A stretch of DNA of 64,000 bases from Planctomycetaceae bacterium (GTDB lineage Bacteria; Planctomycetota; Phycisphaerae; SM23-33), in the NCBI GenBank assembly GCA_039680605.1, contig JBDKTA010000048.1:54591-118590 (forward strand), read 5' to 3'. Below the pieces are notes generated by a model. It was not told the DNA's origin, ran no database searches, and saw only the letters and a program-made list of their open reading frames with translations. Made by a program: the position numbers and the translations under genes. This document shows, one piece after another, positions 10,573 through 18,557 of this stretch (position 1 is the first letter of the stretch; every line of letters begins with the position of its first letter).

Positions 10573-11253
10573 ATGAACGCACTCGATTACCCTCAGCGAT
10601 GTCCGGCGGCGCGGCGGGGCTTTACCCTGGCCGAGCTGATCCTGGCGTTGGCCACCACGGCGATGGTCGCCACCGCCGTGGCGGCCATGAGCGTGGCCCT
10701 GTCGAACGCCGGTCAGAGCAGCCGCGACCAGCAGCTCTGCATGCAAGAGGCGCGCGTCGCCATGCGACAGCTCGAAGACGTCACCCGCAAGGCCAAGCTG
10801 ATCACCGCCTGCGACAGCCGCCGCGTGGCGCTGTGGATGTCCGACGCCAACAACGACGGGCAGATCAACATGACCGAGATGGGCGTGATCGAGTGGAACA
10901 GCGCCTCGGGCGAGGTGCGCCTGTACCGCATCGTCTACCCGGCGAGCTGGGGGCAGTGGCTGCAAACGTACATGGACTACACGGTCGATCTGTTCTATTT
11001 CGTGGGCATCAATAACGCCACGGCCAACGTCACCTCGTCCTATTACGCCCAGTCGACCCTGCTGGCGTCGAACGTGTCGTCGTTCAAGGTCAGCCCCTCC
11101 CCCGCACCGCCGGCGAGCAATCTCTTGAGCATCGAGATGACCTTGGGCAGCGGCGCCGAGACCACCACGCTGCGAACGGCCGTTCAGATCCGCGGCGACA
11201 AGACGGCCTCGGTATATTCCTACGGTGGATTGTATTACCTGGCGGCGCCATGA
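10573..11253 (+). CDS. Minor pseudopilin with an EF-hand-like calcium loop (GspJ-like)
   Basis: A 226-residue prepilin-like protein: leader MNALDYPQRCPAARRG, then FTLAELILALATTAMVA with Glu at +5. Residues 91-102 read DANNDGQINMTE, matching an EF-hand/dockerin-type calcium loop with ligands at Asp91, Asn93, Asp95, Gln97 backbone and Glu102. Such loops occur in calcium-stabilised pilins and pseudopilins. Size and order suggest GspJ. The last bases overlap the next gene by 4 bp. Confidence 0.72.
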   Translation: MNALDYPQRCPAARRGFTLAELILALATTAMVATAVAAMSVALSNAGQSSRDQQLCMQEARVAMRQLEDVTRKAKLITACDSRRVALWMSDANNDGQINMTEMGVIEWNSASGEVRLYRIVYPASWGQWLQTYMDYTVDLFYFVGINNATANVTSSYYAQSTLLASNVSSFKVSPSPAPPASNLLSIEMTLGSGAETTTLRTAVQIRGDKTASVYSYGGLYYLAAP

Positions 11254-12353
11254 AGAACTTCAGCACATATCGGCGGCGGCGCGGCGGCTTCGCACTGGTG
11301 ATGGTGCTGATGCTGGTGGCCGTGGCGGCTACCATGGGCATGGCCTGCCTCAGCGCCAGTGGGATCGAGATGGCCGGCACGGAGAACCTCCGCCGCGCGG
11401 CCCGGTCGCGTTACCTGGCCGAATCGGGCGTTTTCCATGCCCTGGCCCTGCTGCAGCGTGACCCCGACGCCCCCGCGGCTATCGGCGGACACGCCTCGAC
11501 GTCCTATTCCGCCGACAGCACCGGCGACACTTACGCGTACACGGTTTCCGGCGGAAGCAGCGGGCGATACACGCTCACTGCGTCGGCCAACAGCGGCGGC
11601 GTCTGCCAAGCCGTCGGTATGACCATCAAGCTCAGCAGTTCGTATCTGACCGACCTGATCGCCAAGGGACCCCTGACGTACTGGCGGCTGGGCGAGGGCA
11701 GCGGCGCGACGGCCGGCGAGGTCGTCCGTGGCGCCAATGGAACGTACTTCAATACAGGTTACGGCGAGACCGGCGCCTTGGCCGGCGACAGCAACCGCTG
11801 CGCCCGCTTTAACGGGGTCAGCAGCTATGTGAAGATGCCCAACTCGTCGCTGTATCAGGTCGCCAACGGCACGTTCGTGCTCTGGTTCAAGCCGACCACC
11901 CTGCCCCAGACCGCCGCATTGTTCTCCAAGAATAACAACAAGGAACAGGCGTACGACGACCAGTTCGAAATCCGCCTCGACAACCAGGGGCGCGTTGGCG
12001 CCGAGTTTACCCGCTATCGAATCGCCCACGGTCTCAGCGGCGGCACGGTGCAGCTCAACCAGTGGCACTGCGTTGCCGTCACGTTCGGGTCGGGGGGCAT
12101 GAAGCTGTACGTCGACGGGGTGCTGGTGGCGAGCAACAGCTACACCGGCGGTCTGCAGGGCAATGCCGACCCGATCATCCTGGGCGCCTCGGCGTCGAGC
12201 AGTCCCGTCTGGCAGGGTTGGCCGCTGCGAGACTATTTCCGTGGGCAGATCGACGAAGTGGCCATGTTCACCACGGTCAAATCGGCGCAGCAGATTCAGC
12301 AAATATACGATGCCCAGGCCGCCGACGTGACGATTATCAGTTGGGACCGATAA
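11250..12353 (+). CDS. PilX/GspK-like pseudopilin fused to a LamG lectin-fold domain
   Basis: A 367-residue protein. The N-terminus (basic start, GFALVMVLMLVAVAATMG, then AGTENLRRAARSRYLAESGV at 47-66) resembles PilX/GspK-type proteins, which sit at the tip of pilus-like fibres. From about residue 135 it has a LamG/concanavalin-like jelly roll: YWRLGEGSGA, ARFNGVSSYVKMP, FVLWFKPTTLPQ, NQWHCVAVTF, KLYVDGVLVA and the terminal DEVAMFTTVKSAQQI. LamG domains bind glycans or proteins. I infer a tip adhesin or substrate-recognition subunit. The start overlaps the preceding gene by 4 bp. Confidence 0.75.
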   Translation: MKNFSTYRRRRGGFALVMVLMLVAVAATMGMACLSASGIEMAGTENLRRAARSRYLAESGVFHALALLQRDPDAPAAIGGHASTSYSADSTGDTYAYTVSGGSSGRYTLTASANSGGVCQAVGMTIKLSSSYLTDLIAKGPLTYWRLGEGSGATAGEVVRGANGTYFNTGYGETGALAGDSNRCARFNGVSSYVKMPNSSLYQVANGTFVLWFKPTTLPQTAALFSKNNNKEQAYDDQFEIRLDNQGRVGAEFTRYRIAHGLSGGTVQLNQWHCVAVTFGSGGMKLYVDGVLVASNSYTGGLQGNADPIILGASASSSPVWQGWPLRDYFRGQIDEVAMFTTVKSAQQIQQIYDAQAADVTIISWDR

Positions 12354-12374
12354 CACCATGAATGGAGTACGACC

Positions 12375-12665
12375 ATGACTGGCAACCGCAGAGACGTTCG
12401 AATCCGAGTGGACCGCTACACGCAAGTGTGCCTGACCGTCATCGCCGTGCTGTTGACGGTGCTGATCGTGGGTCTCTGGGCGGACTTCACGCCTTCCGCC
12501 CGCTCGGCCCGGGCCGCCGACGATGCCACTGCCGCCGAGGCGACCAAGCAACTGCTCGAAGCGCAGAACAAGACCACCGCGGCTATCGAAAGGCTGCCCG
12601 ACGTGCTCAGGAGCGGCGAGGTCAAGGTGCAGGTCATGAAACGTCCCGCACGACCGGAGGAATGA
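12375..12665 (+). CDS. Small single-pass membrane protein of the secretion cluster
   Basis: A 96-residue protein that I do not recognise. It has a charged cytoplasmic start (about 1-18), one transmembrane helix (about 19-38), then an Ala/Glu/Lys-rich periplasmic segment predicted helical. A GGAG 8 bp before the ATG supports translation. It lies between the LamG pseudopilin and a GspH-like pseudopilin and overlaps the latter, so it probably belongs to the same assembly. A GspL/M or PilN-like scaffold role is possible but not shown. Confidence 0.6.
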   Translation: MTGNRRDVRIRVDRYTQVCLTVIAVLLTVLIVGLWADFTPSARSARAADDATAAEATKQLLEAQNKTTAAIERLPDVLRSGEVKVQVMKRPARPEE

Positions 12666-13258
12666 TGCAGCATCCGGAGGGAACAATCTATCGTGGCATG
12701 GGCGTCTCGCCCAGGCTCTTGGGTGGCATGGGCGTCTCGCCCATGCTTGTGAATGATCCGGAACTGCACGGGCGGGACGCCCGTGCCACTCGAGCCTTCA
12801 CCATGGTCGAGATCCTGGTCGTGGTTATCATTCTGGCCATTGCGGCGGCCATCGTCGTGCCCATGGCGATTAACACGGGGGATCTGCAGGCCGCCAGCGG
12901 CGCCCAGATGCTCACGGCCGACCTTCAGTACGCCCAGAATATGGCCATCACCACCCAGCAGCCCGTGACGGTGACGTTCAATGCTACCGCCAACAGCTAT
13001 ACGCTCTCTAACGCAAGTGGCACGTTGATTCATCCGATTAAAAAGACGGCCTACGTCGTCGACTTCGACACGACAGACGGGCTGTCGAACCTGAGGCTGA
13101 TTTCGGCCTCGTTTGCGTCCGCGCCGACGGTGACGTTCGATGAACTCGGTGCGCCGAACAATGCCGGAGTCGTGACGTTGCGGGCGGGGGCTTCGATCCT
13201 GCGGGTCAATGTGGCCGCCGCGACCGGGCGCATCACCGTGACGGCAGCGGGGTCGTAG
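12662..13258 (+). CDS. GspH-like pseudopilin with a repeat-derived leader
   Basis: A 198-residue pseudopilin. The assembly helix starts at Phe46 (FTMVEILVVVIILAIAAAIV, Glu50 at +5), with Ala in place of Gly before the cleavage site. The 45-residue leader is far longer than the usual 6-25 and is translated from three copies of a short palindromic repeat (12691-12787), giving the peptide words GMGVSP, GMGVSPM and GRDARAT. The C-terminal beta-rich part fits GspH/FimT proteins. Start ATG 12662 follows CGGAGG very closely; ATG 12665 is equally possible. An internal start near codon 48 would remove the +5 context, so the long leader seems real. Confidence 0.75.
   Translation: MMQHPEGTIYRGMGVSPRLLGGMGVSPMLVNDPELHGRDARATRAFTMVEILVVVIILAIAAAIVVPMAINTGDLQAASGAQMLTADLQYAQNMAITTQQPVTVTFNATANSYTLSNASGTLIHPIKKTAYVVDFDTTDGLSNLRLISASFASAPTVTFDELGAPNNAGVVTLRAGASILRVNVAAATGRITVTAAGS
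12691..12787 (+). repeat. Three palindromic units inside the pseudopilin leader
   Basis: Two copies of GGCATGGGCGTCTCGCCC (12695-12712 and 12725-12742) and one GCACGGGCGGGACGCCCGTGC (12766-12786). Each can fold into a short GC-rich hairpin. The same family occurs at 19815-19839 and, translated, at 30709-30785. Confidence 0.85.
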
Positions 13259-13263
13259 TACTG

Positions 13264-13322
13264 CAGGTGGCACAGGCTTTCCAGCCTGTGTTGGGCACAG
13301 CCTGGAAAGGCTGTGCCACCTG
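13264..13322. repeat. Nested palindrome between the GspH-like gene and pilM
   Basis: Two 27-bp arms (13264-13290 and 13296-13322) are complementary at 25 positions around a 5-bp centre. Each arm is itself a perfect hairpin: CACAGGCT-TTCC-AGCCTGTG and CACAGCCT-GGAA-AGGCTGTG. The nested cruciform layout is the same as in the element at 41494-41584. No T-run follows, so terminator function is doubtful. Confidence 0.88.
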
Positions 13323-13337
13323 GAATGGAGGAAGGGA

Positions 13338-14474
13338 ATGTTTGGAGCCCTGATCAAACGACATTGGCCCATCGGCCTGGACATCGGCGCCGACAGCATC
13401 AACATGATCCAGTTCCGCCGCGCAGGCACGACCACGGCCGTCAACGCCTGCGGGCGATACCGCTTCGCCGAGGGGGAAACGCAGAGCCCCGCCCTGCGTC
13501 GCAAGGCCATCGTCAAGGCCGTCCGCGAGATGTTGCGGCGCGGTTTCCAGGGGCGGTCGGTCATCACTTCGCTGTCGTGCAGCGACCTGGCGATCAAGAA
13601 CATCCGCGTCCCCCATGGCGAAGATATCCATGACGCGGTCGTTCGCGAGGCGCAGCAGCGGTTCAACTTCGATATCGGTCCCGACCAGTTGCGGTATCTC
13701 GTGGCCGGCGACGTTCGCAACGGCAACGAAGAGCATACCGAAGTGCTGATGCTGGCGGTGCGCGAAGAGACGGTCCGCGAGCTGCTGGAGACTCTCGCCG
13801 AGGCGGGGTTGAGCCCGCTGCACATCGAGCCCGAGCCGGTGCCGATGTTCCGCGTTTTCGAGCAGCGCCTGCGCCGCCGGGTCGACGAGGAAAATGTCAG
13901 CGTCATCGTCGACATCGGCTGCAGCGGCACGCGCGTCGTCGTCGCTCGCGGACGCGACATTATCTTCATCAAGGTCATCGACATCGGCGGGCGAAAGCTC
14001 AACGAGGCCGTTGCCAGGCAACTGAACCTGACGACCGCCGAAGCGGCCGACATGCGCATGCGCAGCGGTCGCCCGCACCGCCGGGGCGATGACGCCGCCG
14101 GCGAGGGCGAGTCGCTGAACTGGACGCTCTACGACGCCGTTCGCAGCGAGGGCGAGGCCATCGCCCGCGAGGTCGCCCTGTGCCTGAGGTACTGCTCGGT
14201 GACGTTCCGGGGCCTGCGTCCCGAGCGGGTGATGCTGACCGGCGGCGAGGCGCACGATGCGTCGCTGGTGCGCCTGCTGGGCGAGCAACTCAACGTCGAG
14301 TGCCAGGTCGCCAGCCCGCTGCAGGGCGTCGATCTGTCCGGGGTGGATCTCGGCGGCGAGCGGCGCGGAACCCTGCCCGAGTGGGCCATCTGCGCCGGAT
14401 TGGCCATGAGGGGAATCGACCTTCGCGATGACAGCCAGGAGACCGGTCATGATCGACGTCGACTTTCTGCCTGA
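13338..14474 (+). CDS. pilM: PilM-like actin-fold assembly protein
   Basis: A 378-residue cytoplasmic protein of the PilM/GspL-cyto family (FtsA-like actin fold). Visible motifs are the phosphate-1 loop PIGLDIGADSINMIQF at the start, VIVDIGCSGTRVVVARG near 195 (phosphate-2) and VMLTGGEAHDASLV near 298 (adenosine motif). PilM binds ATP and the cytoplasmic tail of PilN, forming the inner-membrane ring of pilus and secretion machines. GGAGGAAGGG precedes the ATG. The gene overlaps pilN by 26 bp. Confidence 0.85.
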   Translation: MFGALIKRHWPIGLDIGADSINMIQFRRAGTTTAVNACGRYRFAEGETQSPALRRKAIVKAVREMLRRGFQGRSVITSLSCSDLAIKNIRVPHGEDIHDAVVREAQQRFNFDIGPDQLRYLVAGDVRNGNEEHTEVLMLAVREETVRELLETLAEAGLSPLHIEPEPVPMFRVFEQRLRRRVDEENVSVIVDIGCSGTRVVVARGRDIIFIKVIDIGGRKLNEAVARQLNLTTAEAADMRMRSGRPHRRGDDAAGEGESLNWTLYDAVRSEGEAIAREVALCLRYCSVTFRGLRPERVMLTGGEAHDASLVRLLGEQLNVECQVASPLQGVDLSGVDLGGERRGTLPEWAICAGLAMRGIDLRDDSQETGHDRRRLSA

Positions 14475-15114
14475 ATGTGTCGTCCAACGCCGAATCCGGC
14501 GCAACCGCCTGATCTGCCAGGCGAACCTGCTGGCCATCGCCCTGGCCGGATTTGTCGCGCTGGGGTTCCAGTTCGAGCACTTCATCCAGAAGGCCGCCGC
14601 CGAGCAGTCTCTCCAGCGCGACCGCGTCGCCAACGTCCGACAGCAGCTCGTGCTGCGAACGGCGCTGGAAAAGCAGGAAGGGGAACTGCTGATCAAGCAG
14701 CGGATCAATCAACTGCTGGGCAGCCGCATCAACGCCAGCGACGTCATGAGCGACCTGGACCGCATCCTGCCCCCGTCGGTCACGCTGACGAGCCTGAGCC
14801 TGGAGCCGGCCGAAATCAGCATGCCCGCCACGCCGGCGCGGGTCGCCGGACCGACCCCCGTCAGCGGCGCTGCCCCCGTCGAGAAGACTGTCAAGCGACT
14901 GCGCGTGGTCATCACCGGCGTCGCCTCGACCGACGTGGCGCTGGCCAACTTCATCGGTCAGCTCTCCGCCTGCCAGACGTTCGAGGATGTCTCCATGGGC
15001 TACGCTCGAACGGTGATTCTGCTCAAACCCCTCTCGTCGGAAAAAGACAAGGCTCCGAAGATGGAGAAGCGCGCCGCCCGGGCCTTCCAGGTGAGCTGCT
15101 ACATCGTCCGCTAG
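14449..15114 (+). CDS. pilN: PilN-like inner-membrane assembly protein
   Basis: A 221-residue single-pass membrane protein. The N-terminal MIDVDFLPE resembles the INLLP motif by which PilN docks onto PilM. A transmembrane helix (about 22-42) is followed by a coiled coil and a ferredoxin-like periplasmic domain. ATG 14449 has AGGAG 7 bp upstream and gives the docking motif at the N-terminus; an ATG 21 bp earlier is less likely. Order pilM-pilN-pilO supports the call. Confidence 0.8.
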   Translation: MIDVDFLPECVVQRRIRRNRLICQANLLAIALAGFVALGFQFEHFIQKAAAEQSLQRDRVANVRQQLVLRTALEKQEGELLIKQRINQLLGSRINASDVMSDLDRILPPSVTLTSLSLEPAEISMPATPARVAGPTPVSGAAPVEKTVKRLRVVITGVASTDVALANFIGQLSACQTFEDVSMGYARTVILLKPLSSEKDKAPKMEKRAARAFQVSCYIVR

Positions 15115-15123
15115 CGAGGACCA

Positions 15124-15717
15124 ATGATGCCACAGATGTTGCGTGAAAACTGGATCGTGCTGGCGCTGCTGGTGGGAGTCTCCGCCGGCGCCTGCCTGCT
15201 GGTGTACGTGCCTCAGAAGAAACGGCTCGATGCCATCAAGGGCGAGATTTCAGCCGGCAAGACCGAGATCGCCGACCAGGCGGCCAAGACCGCCTCCGTG
15301 CCCGAGCTGCTGTGGCGCGTGGACACGATGCAGAAGCAGCTCAGCAAGTTCGATCGCCGTCTTCCCCAGCGGCGGGAGCTGGACGGGTTCCTGCGGGAGA
15401 TCAACTCGCGCCTTAGCGACGCGGGGCTGCGCGACGCCCTCATCGAACCGGGCAACCCTCTCAAGGAAGGACTCTTCAACACCCTGCCCATCATCATGCG
15501 ATTCCGAGGCTCGTACCTGTCGCTGGCCAACTTCCTGGAAGGCATCCACCACATGGACCGCATGGCCTGCGTCCACAGCCTGCGGATCGCCCAGGATCGC
15601 GCCAACGACGTCGCGCACGGCGCCCGTGGCGAGGCCGAGAAGATCGTCGGCGACACAACGAAGCTGGACATCGAAGTGCAGTTGAACATCTACTTCACGA
15701 GCGACGCCCAAATATGA
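15124..15717 (+). CDS. pilO: PilO-like inner-membrane assembly protein
   Basis: A 197-residue protein with an N-terminal transmembrane helix (about 11-29), a coiled coil ending in the KFDRRLPQRRELDGFLREI segment typical of PilO, and a compact alpha/beta domain with MRFRGSYLSLANFL, which matches the family's conserved centre. PilO pairs with PilN in the alignment complex. It ends inside the next gene by 4 bp. Confidence 0.8.
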   Translation: MMPQMLRENWIVLALLVGVSAGACLLVYVPQKKRLDAIKGEISAGKTEIADQAAKTASVPELLWRVDTMQKQLSKFDRRLPQRRELDGFLREINSRLSDAGLRDALIEPGNPLKEGLFNTLPIIMRFRGSYLSLANFLEGIHHMDRMACVHSLRIAQDRANDVAHGARGEAEKIVGDTTKLDIEVQLNIYFTSDAQI

Positions 15718-16364
15718 ACCCCAAACGACAATCCGCCACTGCGCAGCCGCAGGGACTCGTAGCGGAACTGCTGCGGGACAAGAAGAAGACCGCCATCCTT
15801 GCCGTCCTGGTCGTCGTCGGGGCGGTCATGGGCCTCAGACTCATCGGCAAGGACGGCCCCGCCGTGGCGCAGGCCCAGGCGGTGGCGGTTCCGGCGGCGG
15901 ACGCCGACGGCGCCGCGGTGATCCCCAAGGCCCAGGACATCCTCAAGACCATCGAGCAGCGTAAGACCAATCGCGACCGCGTGCGCGTCTTCAAGCGGGA
16001 CCTGTTCGGCATGAACGAAGACCTCTTCACGCTCTTGGAATCGCCGGTGGCCCAACCGGCGCCGGCGAAGCGCCCGGTCGGACCCGCGTTCGATCCGGAC
16101 CTGGAGTTGAAGCGTCGCACCCAACGGGTCGAGCAGGAGGCAAAATTACTCTGTTTGCAGATCACGATTGTGTCCGATAACCCTACTGCGATCATTAATG
16201 GCGATCCCTTTGGAATCGGTGATTCGGTCTGCGCCGTCGTCAAAGACAGCGACGCAAGCGAAACCAAAGCCGAGTTCAAGATCGTCCGTATTGGTGCGAA
16301 AGTTTGCACCGTGGTGCGCGACGGCGTGTCGGTCGAGTTGCGGATGAAAGACGATAAACCCTGA
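15714..16364 (+). CDS. PilP/GspC-like periplasmic linker protein
   Basis: A 216-residue protein with one N-terminal membrane helix (about 28-45), a low-complexity Ala/Val-rich linker, a short segment FKRDLFGMNEDLF, and a C-terminal small beta domain (about 140-215) with NPTAIINGDPFGIGDSV, typical of the homology region of PilP and GspC. These proteins connect the inner-membrane complex to the secretin. Position directly before the secretin gene agrees. It lacks a lipobox, so it is more GspC-like in anchoring. Confidence 0.68.
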   Translation: MNPKRQSATAQPQGLVAELLRDKKKTAILAVLVVVGAVMGLRLIGKDGPAVAQAQAVAVPAADADGAAVIPKAQDILKTIEQRKTNRDRVRVFKRDLFGMNEDLFTLLESPVAQPAPAKRPVGPAFDPDLELKRRTQRVEQEAKLLCLQITIVSDNPTAIINGDPFGIGDSVCAVVKDSDASETKAEFKIVRIGAKVCTVVRDGVSVELRMKDDKP

Positions 16365-16439
16365 TTTCTCCGCCGCCGACGCCCGCTCGTGCGGGAGAAC
16401 GGCGCAGCGCGACCGGACTTCCATGGAAGGAGATTCGAT

Positions 16440-18482
16440 ATGGCGCTCTCATGGACGAGAACCGTCCGGCGTTTCGGGCGCATCCTGCTCGTCGCCGTCG
16501 CAACAACCCTGGCCGTCATGGTTCCCATCGTGTATGCCCAGGATGACGAGGCGGAACCCGTCTGGCCCGCCCCCGGGGCCACCAAGGGCAAGCCCCGCAT
16601 CTATCCCGCCACCCCTTCGGTCATTCCCGCTGCCGCCGCGGCGACCCAACCGGCCCAGACCGGTCCGGCCACGCGAGAGGCTCGCGTGCAGCCCCCGGGC
16701 ACCTTCAGCGCGTTCTATCGCGGCAGCGACTTGCGAAGCGTCCTGCAATTGCTCAGCACGCAGGGGCGGCGGAACATCATCGCCACCCCCGAGGTGCAAG
16801 GCACCGTCACCGCCGACCTCTACGACGTCACCTTCAAGCAGGCCCTGGACGCCATCCTGGGCGCCAACGGCTTCGTCTACGAAGAAAAAGACAACTTCAT
16901 CTACGTCTATACCCCAAAGCAACTGGCCGATATCCGCAAGGCCCAGCAGAAGATCCGCACGCAGATATTCAACCTAGCGTACATGACGGCCGCCGACGCC
17001 CGCGTGCTGCTGACGCCGGTGATCTCGAAGGACGGGATCATCGCCGTGACGCCCCCGGCGCAGGTCGGCATCGCCGCCAGCGCCACCGACGCCGGCGGCA
17101 ACAGCTATGCCACCCGCGACATCCTGGTGGTGCGCGATTATGAAGAGAACCTCCAGCGCATCGCCGACCTGCTCACCGAACTTGACGTCAAGCCCGCGCA
17201 GGTGCTGATCGAGGCGACAATCCTGGCCGCCACGCTTGAAGAGACCAACGCCCTGGGCGTCAACATCAGCGTGCTGCGCGGGATCGACTTTCAGGACCTC
17301 GGCGCCTCGGTCGCCACGGTGGGCCCCGCCGGCAATGCCGGCAGCAGCCCCATCACCTCCGCCGCCCTGGCAGGCGACGCCGGGGGAACGCTCCGCACCG
17401 GATTCGCCGACGTCACCGGCGGGCTCTCAATCGGAATCCTGGGCGACCGCATCGCCGCCTTTATCAGCGCCCTGGAGACCGTCACCGACACCACCGTGCT
17501 GGCCAACCCCAAGTTGCTGGTCATCAACAAGCAGCGGGGCGAGGTGCTCATCGGACAGCGACAGGGCTACCGCCAGACCACGCAAACCGACACCACCATC
17601 AGCGAGACCATCGAGTTCCTCGAAACCGGCACGCGGATGATCGTGCGGCCTTACGTCGCCCGCAACAACTACATCCGGATGGAGATCCACCCGGAAGAGT
17701 CGGCCGGCAGCGTCGACGCGGCGACGGGACTGCCTTTCAGCACCACCACGGAAGTGACGTCGAACGTCATGGTGCGCGACGGGCACACGATCGTCATCGG
17801 CGGTCTCTTCCGCGAAGAAACGCAGAACGCCCGCAACCAGGTGCCCCTGGTGGGCAACATCCCCGTGCTGGGGACGCTGTTCCGCCGCACGGCCGACACC
17901 GTCCGGCGCCGCGAAATCATCGTGCTGCTGACGCCGCACATCATTCAGCAGGAGCCCGACGAGCAGGTCGGCCAAGCGATGAAGAATGACGTCGAGCGGT
18001 TCCGCGTCGGCGCCCGCAACGGGTTGCAGTGGTTCGGGCGCGAGCGTCTGGCGGAGTGCCACATGCGCTGCGCTAAGCAGTCGCTCACCGAAGGCAACTA
18101 CGGCAAGGCATTGTGGAGTCTGGATCTGGCCCTGTCGCTTCGCCCGCGGATGCTCGAGGCGATCCGCCTTCGGGAGGAGGTCACCGGTCGGGCGTACTGG
18201 GCGGGTCACGCCAGGCATTCCAGTGCAAAATATGCCGTTGAGCAGATGATCATGCAGGAATTGGGGCGGCCTTACGAGGGCATCGTTCTTCCGGACAAAC
18301 CCCTGCGAAATGAGCTTATTCCGCCGGATGTGCGGCAGAAGATCGGCGCCGGTCCGCAGTACGTGGCGCCGCTTCCCGGTCCGCGGGGGCAAGTGATCAG
18401 CCCGCCGCCGCCGACGCCGCAATTGAAGAAGAGCCTCCCAACTGCCGATGTCAAGGATGCACAACCGTCGCGCCGCAAGTGA
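16440..18482 (+). CDS. Secretin (GspD/PilQ family)
   Basis: Outer-membrane secretin monomer of 680 residues. The signal peptide ends near VYAQD (about residue 37). After a Pro/Ala linker come an N0/STN-like domain (FYRGSDLRSVLQLLSTQG) and N1-type domains, then the secretin domain with LIEATILAATLEETNALG and VPLVGNIPVLGTLFRR near 470. Residues beyond about 520 form an extra C-terminal region with a TPR-like helical segment (LTEGNYGKALWSLDLALSLRP) and a proline-rich tail. ATG 16440 has AAGGAG 7 bp upstream; an earlier in-frame start lacks this. Confidence 0.92.
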   Translation: MALSWTRTVRRFGRILLVAVATTLAVMVPIVYAQDDEAEPVWPAPGATKGKPRIYPATPSVIPAAAAATQPAQTGPATREARVQPPGTFSAFYRGSDLRSVLQLLSTQGRRNIIATPEVQGTVTADLYDVTFKQALDAILGANGFVYEEKDNFIYVYTPKQLADIRKAQQKIRTQIFNLAYMTAADARVLLTPVISKDGIIAVTPPAQVGIAASATDAGGNSYATRDILVVRDYEENLQRIADLLTELDVKPAQVLIEATILAATLEETNALGVNISVLRGIDFQDLGASVATVGPAGNAGSSPITSAALAGDAGGTLRTGFADVTGGLSIGILGDRIAAFISALETVTDTTVLANPKLLVINKQRGEVLIGQRQGYRQTTQTDTTISETIEFLETGTRMIVRPYVARNNYIRMEIHPEESAGSVDAATGLPFSTTTEVTSNVMVRDGHTIVIGGLFREETQNARNQVPLVGNIPVLGTLFRRTADTVRRREIIVLLTPHIIQQEPDEQVGQAMKNDVERFRVGARNGLQWFGRERLAECHMRCAKQSLTEGNYGKALWSLDLALSLRPRMLEAIRLREEVTGRAYWAGHARHSSAKYAVEQMIMQELGRPYEGIVLPDKPLRNELIPPDVRQKIGAGPQYVAPLPGPRGQVISPPPPTPQLKKSLPTADVKDAQPSRRK

Positions 18483-18557
18483 CGTCCAGCCGTTGCCGGA
18501 CAAGCGGCGCGGTCCCGCGCCGCGGAAACCCCGGCTGCGGGAAAGTGAAGGTATTTC

